Source: an uncultured Lachnospiraceae bacterium
Lineage (GTDB): Bacteria; Bacillota; Clostridia; Lachnospirales; Lachnospiraceae
Length of the DNA stretch: 64,000 nt
Assembly (NCBI GenBank): GCA_947164865.1
Contig: CAMUYA010000010.1
Location: 35,914 to 99,913 of the forward strand
Direction of reading: 5' to 3'
Made by a program: the position numbers and the translations under genes. Below are positions 63,939-64,000 of this stretch, one piece after another. How positions within the stretch are numbered: the stretch's first letter is position 1; each line of letters opens with the position of its first letter. The notes beneath the pieces were generated by a model. The model was not told the origin of the DNA, searched no databases, and worked only from the letters and a program-made list of their open reading frames with translations.

Positions 63939-64000
63939 GTTTTCCCGTAAAAATATAGGCTTTGCCTATTCAACTCCCCTGCCCCTCAATCTTGAGGGGT

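Larger units (their letters stand above)
63585..64000. other. Non-coding right end, rich in dyads
   Basis: Besides the promoter for the repeat-protein gene, this 416-base region has a 19-bp palindrome (63720-63738), a spaced inverted repeat ACTAAGT/ACTTAGT (63775-63781, 63799-63805), a hairpin (63871-63896), a terminator-like stem (63915-63938), ATAGGC/GCCTAT (63955-63969) and CCCCTCAA/TTGAGGGG (63982-63999). No gene is visible. Confidence 0.7.

Overview
The window looks like chromosomal DNA from an anaerobic Firmicute of the Lachnospiraceae (Butyrivibrio/Lachnospira-like). The evidence is the rpmG-secE-nusG-rplK-rplA-rplJ-rplL-rpoB-rpoC order, AddAB rather than RecBCD, strong AGGAGG ribosome binding sites, families typical of that group (DUF6062-, DUF6106-, DUF2225- and DUF4860-like proteins), and a split IMP-forming step made of a stand-alone AICAR formyltransferase and a PurO-type cyclohydrolase. 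The genus is an inference. No rRNA, tRNA, CRISPR array, phage or complete insertion sequence was seen.

Layout. 1-5.4 kb: a truncated Rpn-type PD-(D/E)XK nuclease, a polytopic membrane protein, a DUF2975/YozG-like HTH pair behind its own promoter and operator-like palindrome, and an EAL-PAS c-di-GMP phosphodiesterase. 5.5-10.7 kb: an oligopeptide ABC importer (binding lipoprotein, two permeases, one fused double ATPase). 10.7-17.1 kb: an alpha/beta hydrolase, a two-gene ABC exporter, a nitroreductase, a sirtuin, and ThiT under a TPP riboswitch. 17.3-19.2 kb: a more AT-rich patch with an S41 peptidase. 19.2-27.8 kb: hflX (apparently leaderless) facing addB-addA. 27.9-30.2 kb: an HTH-Uma2 fusion, a DUF6062 protein and a small coiled membrane protein. 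30.3-40.4 kb, minus strand: rfbD, a DUF6106 protein, guaB, a GAF/PAS/GGDEF/EAL protein, PurO-type IMP cyclohydrolase, AICAR formyltransferase, glnS and a DUF2225 protein. This run joins the last purine steps, IMP to XMP conversion and c-di-GMP turnover. 40.5-44.5 kb, plus strand: a transglutaminase lipoprotein, a GspF/PilC platform protein and four small pilin-like membrane proteins. 44.5-48.3 kb: a zinc-type ABC importer with two extra metal-like proteins (a Cys/His small membrane protein and a lipoprotein with a CC motif). 48.3-61.0 kb: the transcription/translation core cluster, interrupted by a GT-C glycosyltransferase gene between rplA and rplJ. 61.1-63.6 kb: an M23 peptidase with LysM and G5 domains and a membrane protein built from ten exact 11-residue repeats. 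The last 0.4 kb is non-coding and rich in palindromes.

Regulatory elements that can be read directly include a TPP riboswitch with an SD-sequestering stem, an L10 leader with an attenuator, separate promoters for rpmG, rplJ and rpoB, phased A-tracts upstream of the rplJ promoter, and a 40-bp imperfect palindrome that covers the rpmG promoter and can compete with a short terminator hairpin. The most distinctive points are the transglutaminase/pseudopilin cluster, the hendecad-repeat protein beside the cell-wall peptidase, the glycosyltransferase inside the ribosomal cluster, the extended zinc operon, and the PurO/AICAR formyltransferase arrangement next to a c-di-GMP enzyme. Nothing here can be claimed with confidence as a wholly new system. 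No database search was possible, so all family names are read from motifs and memory.
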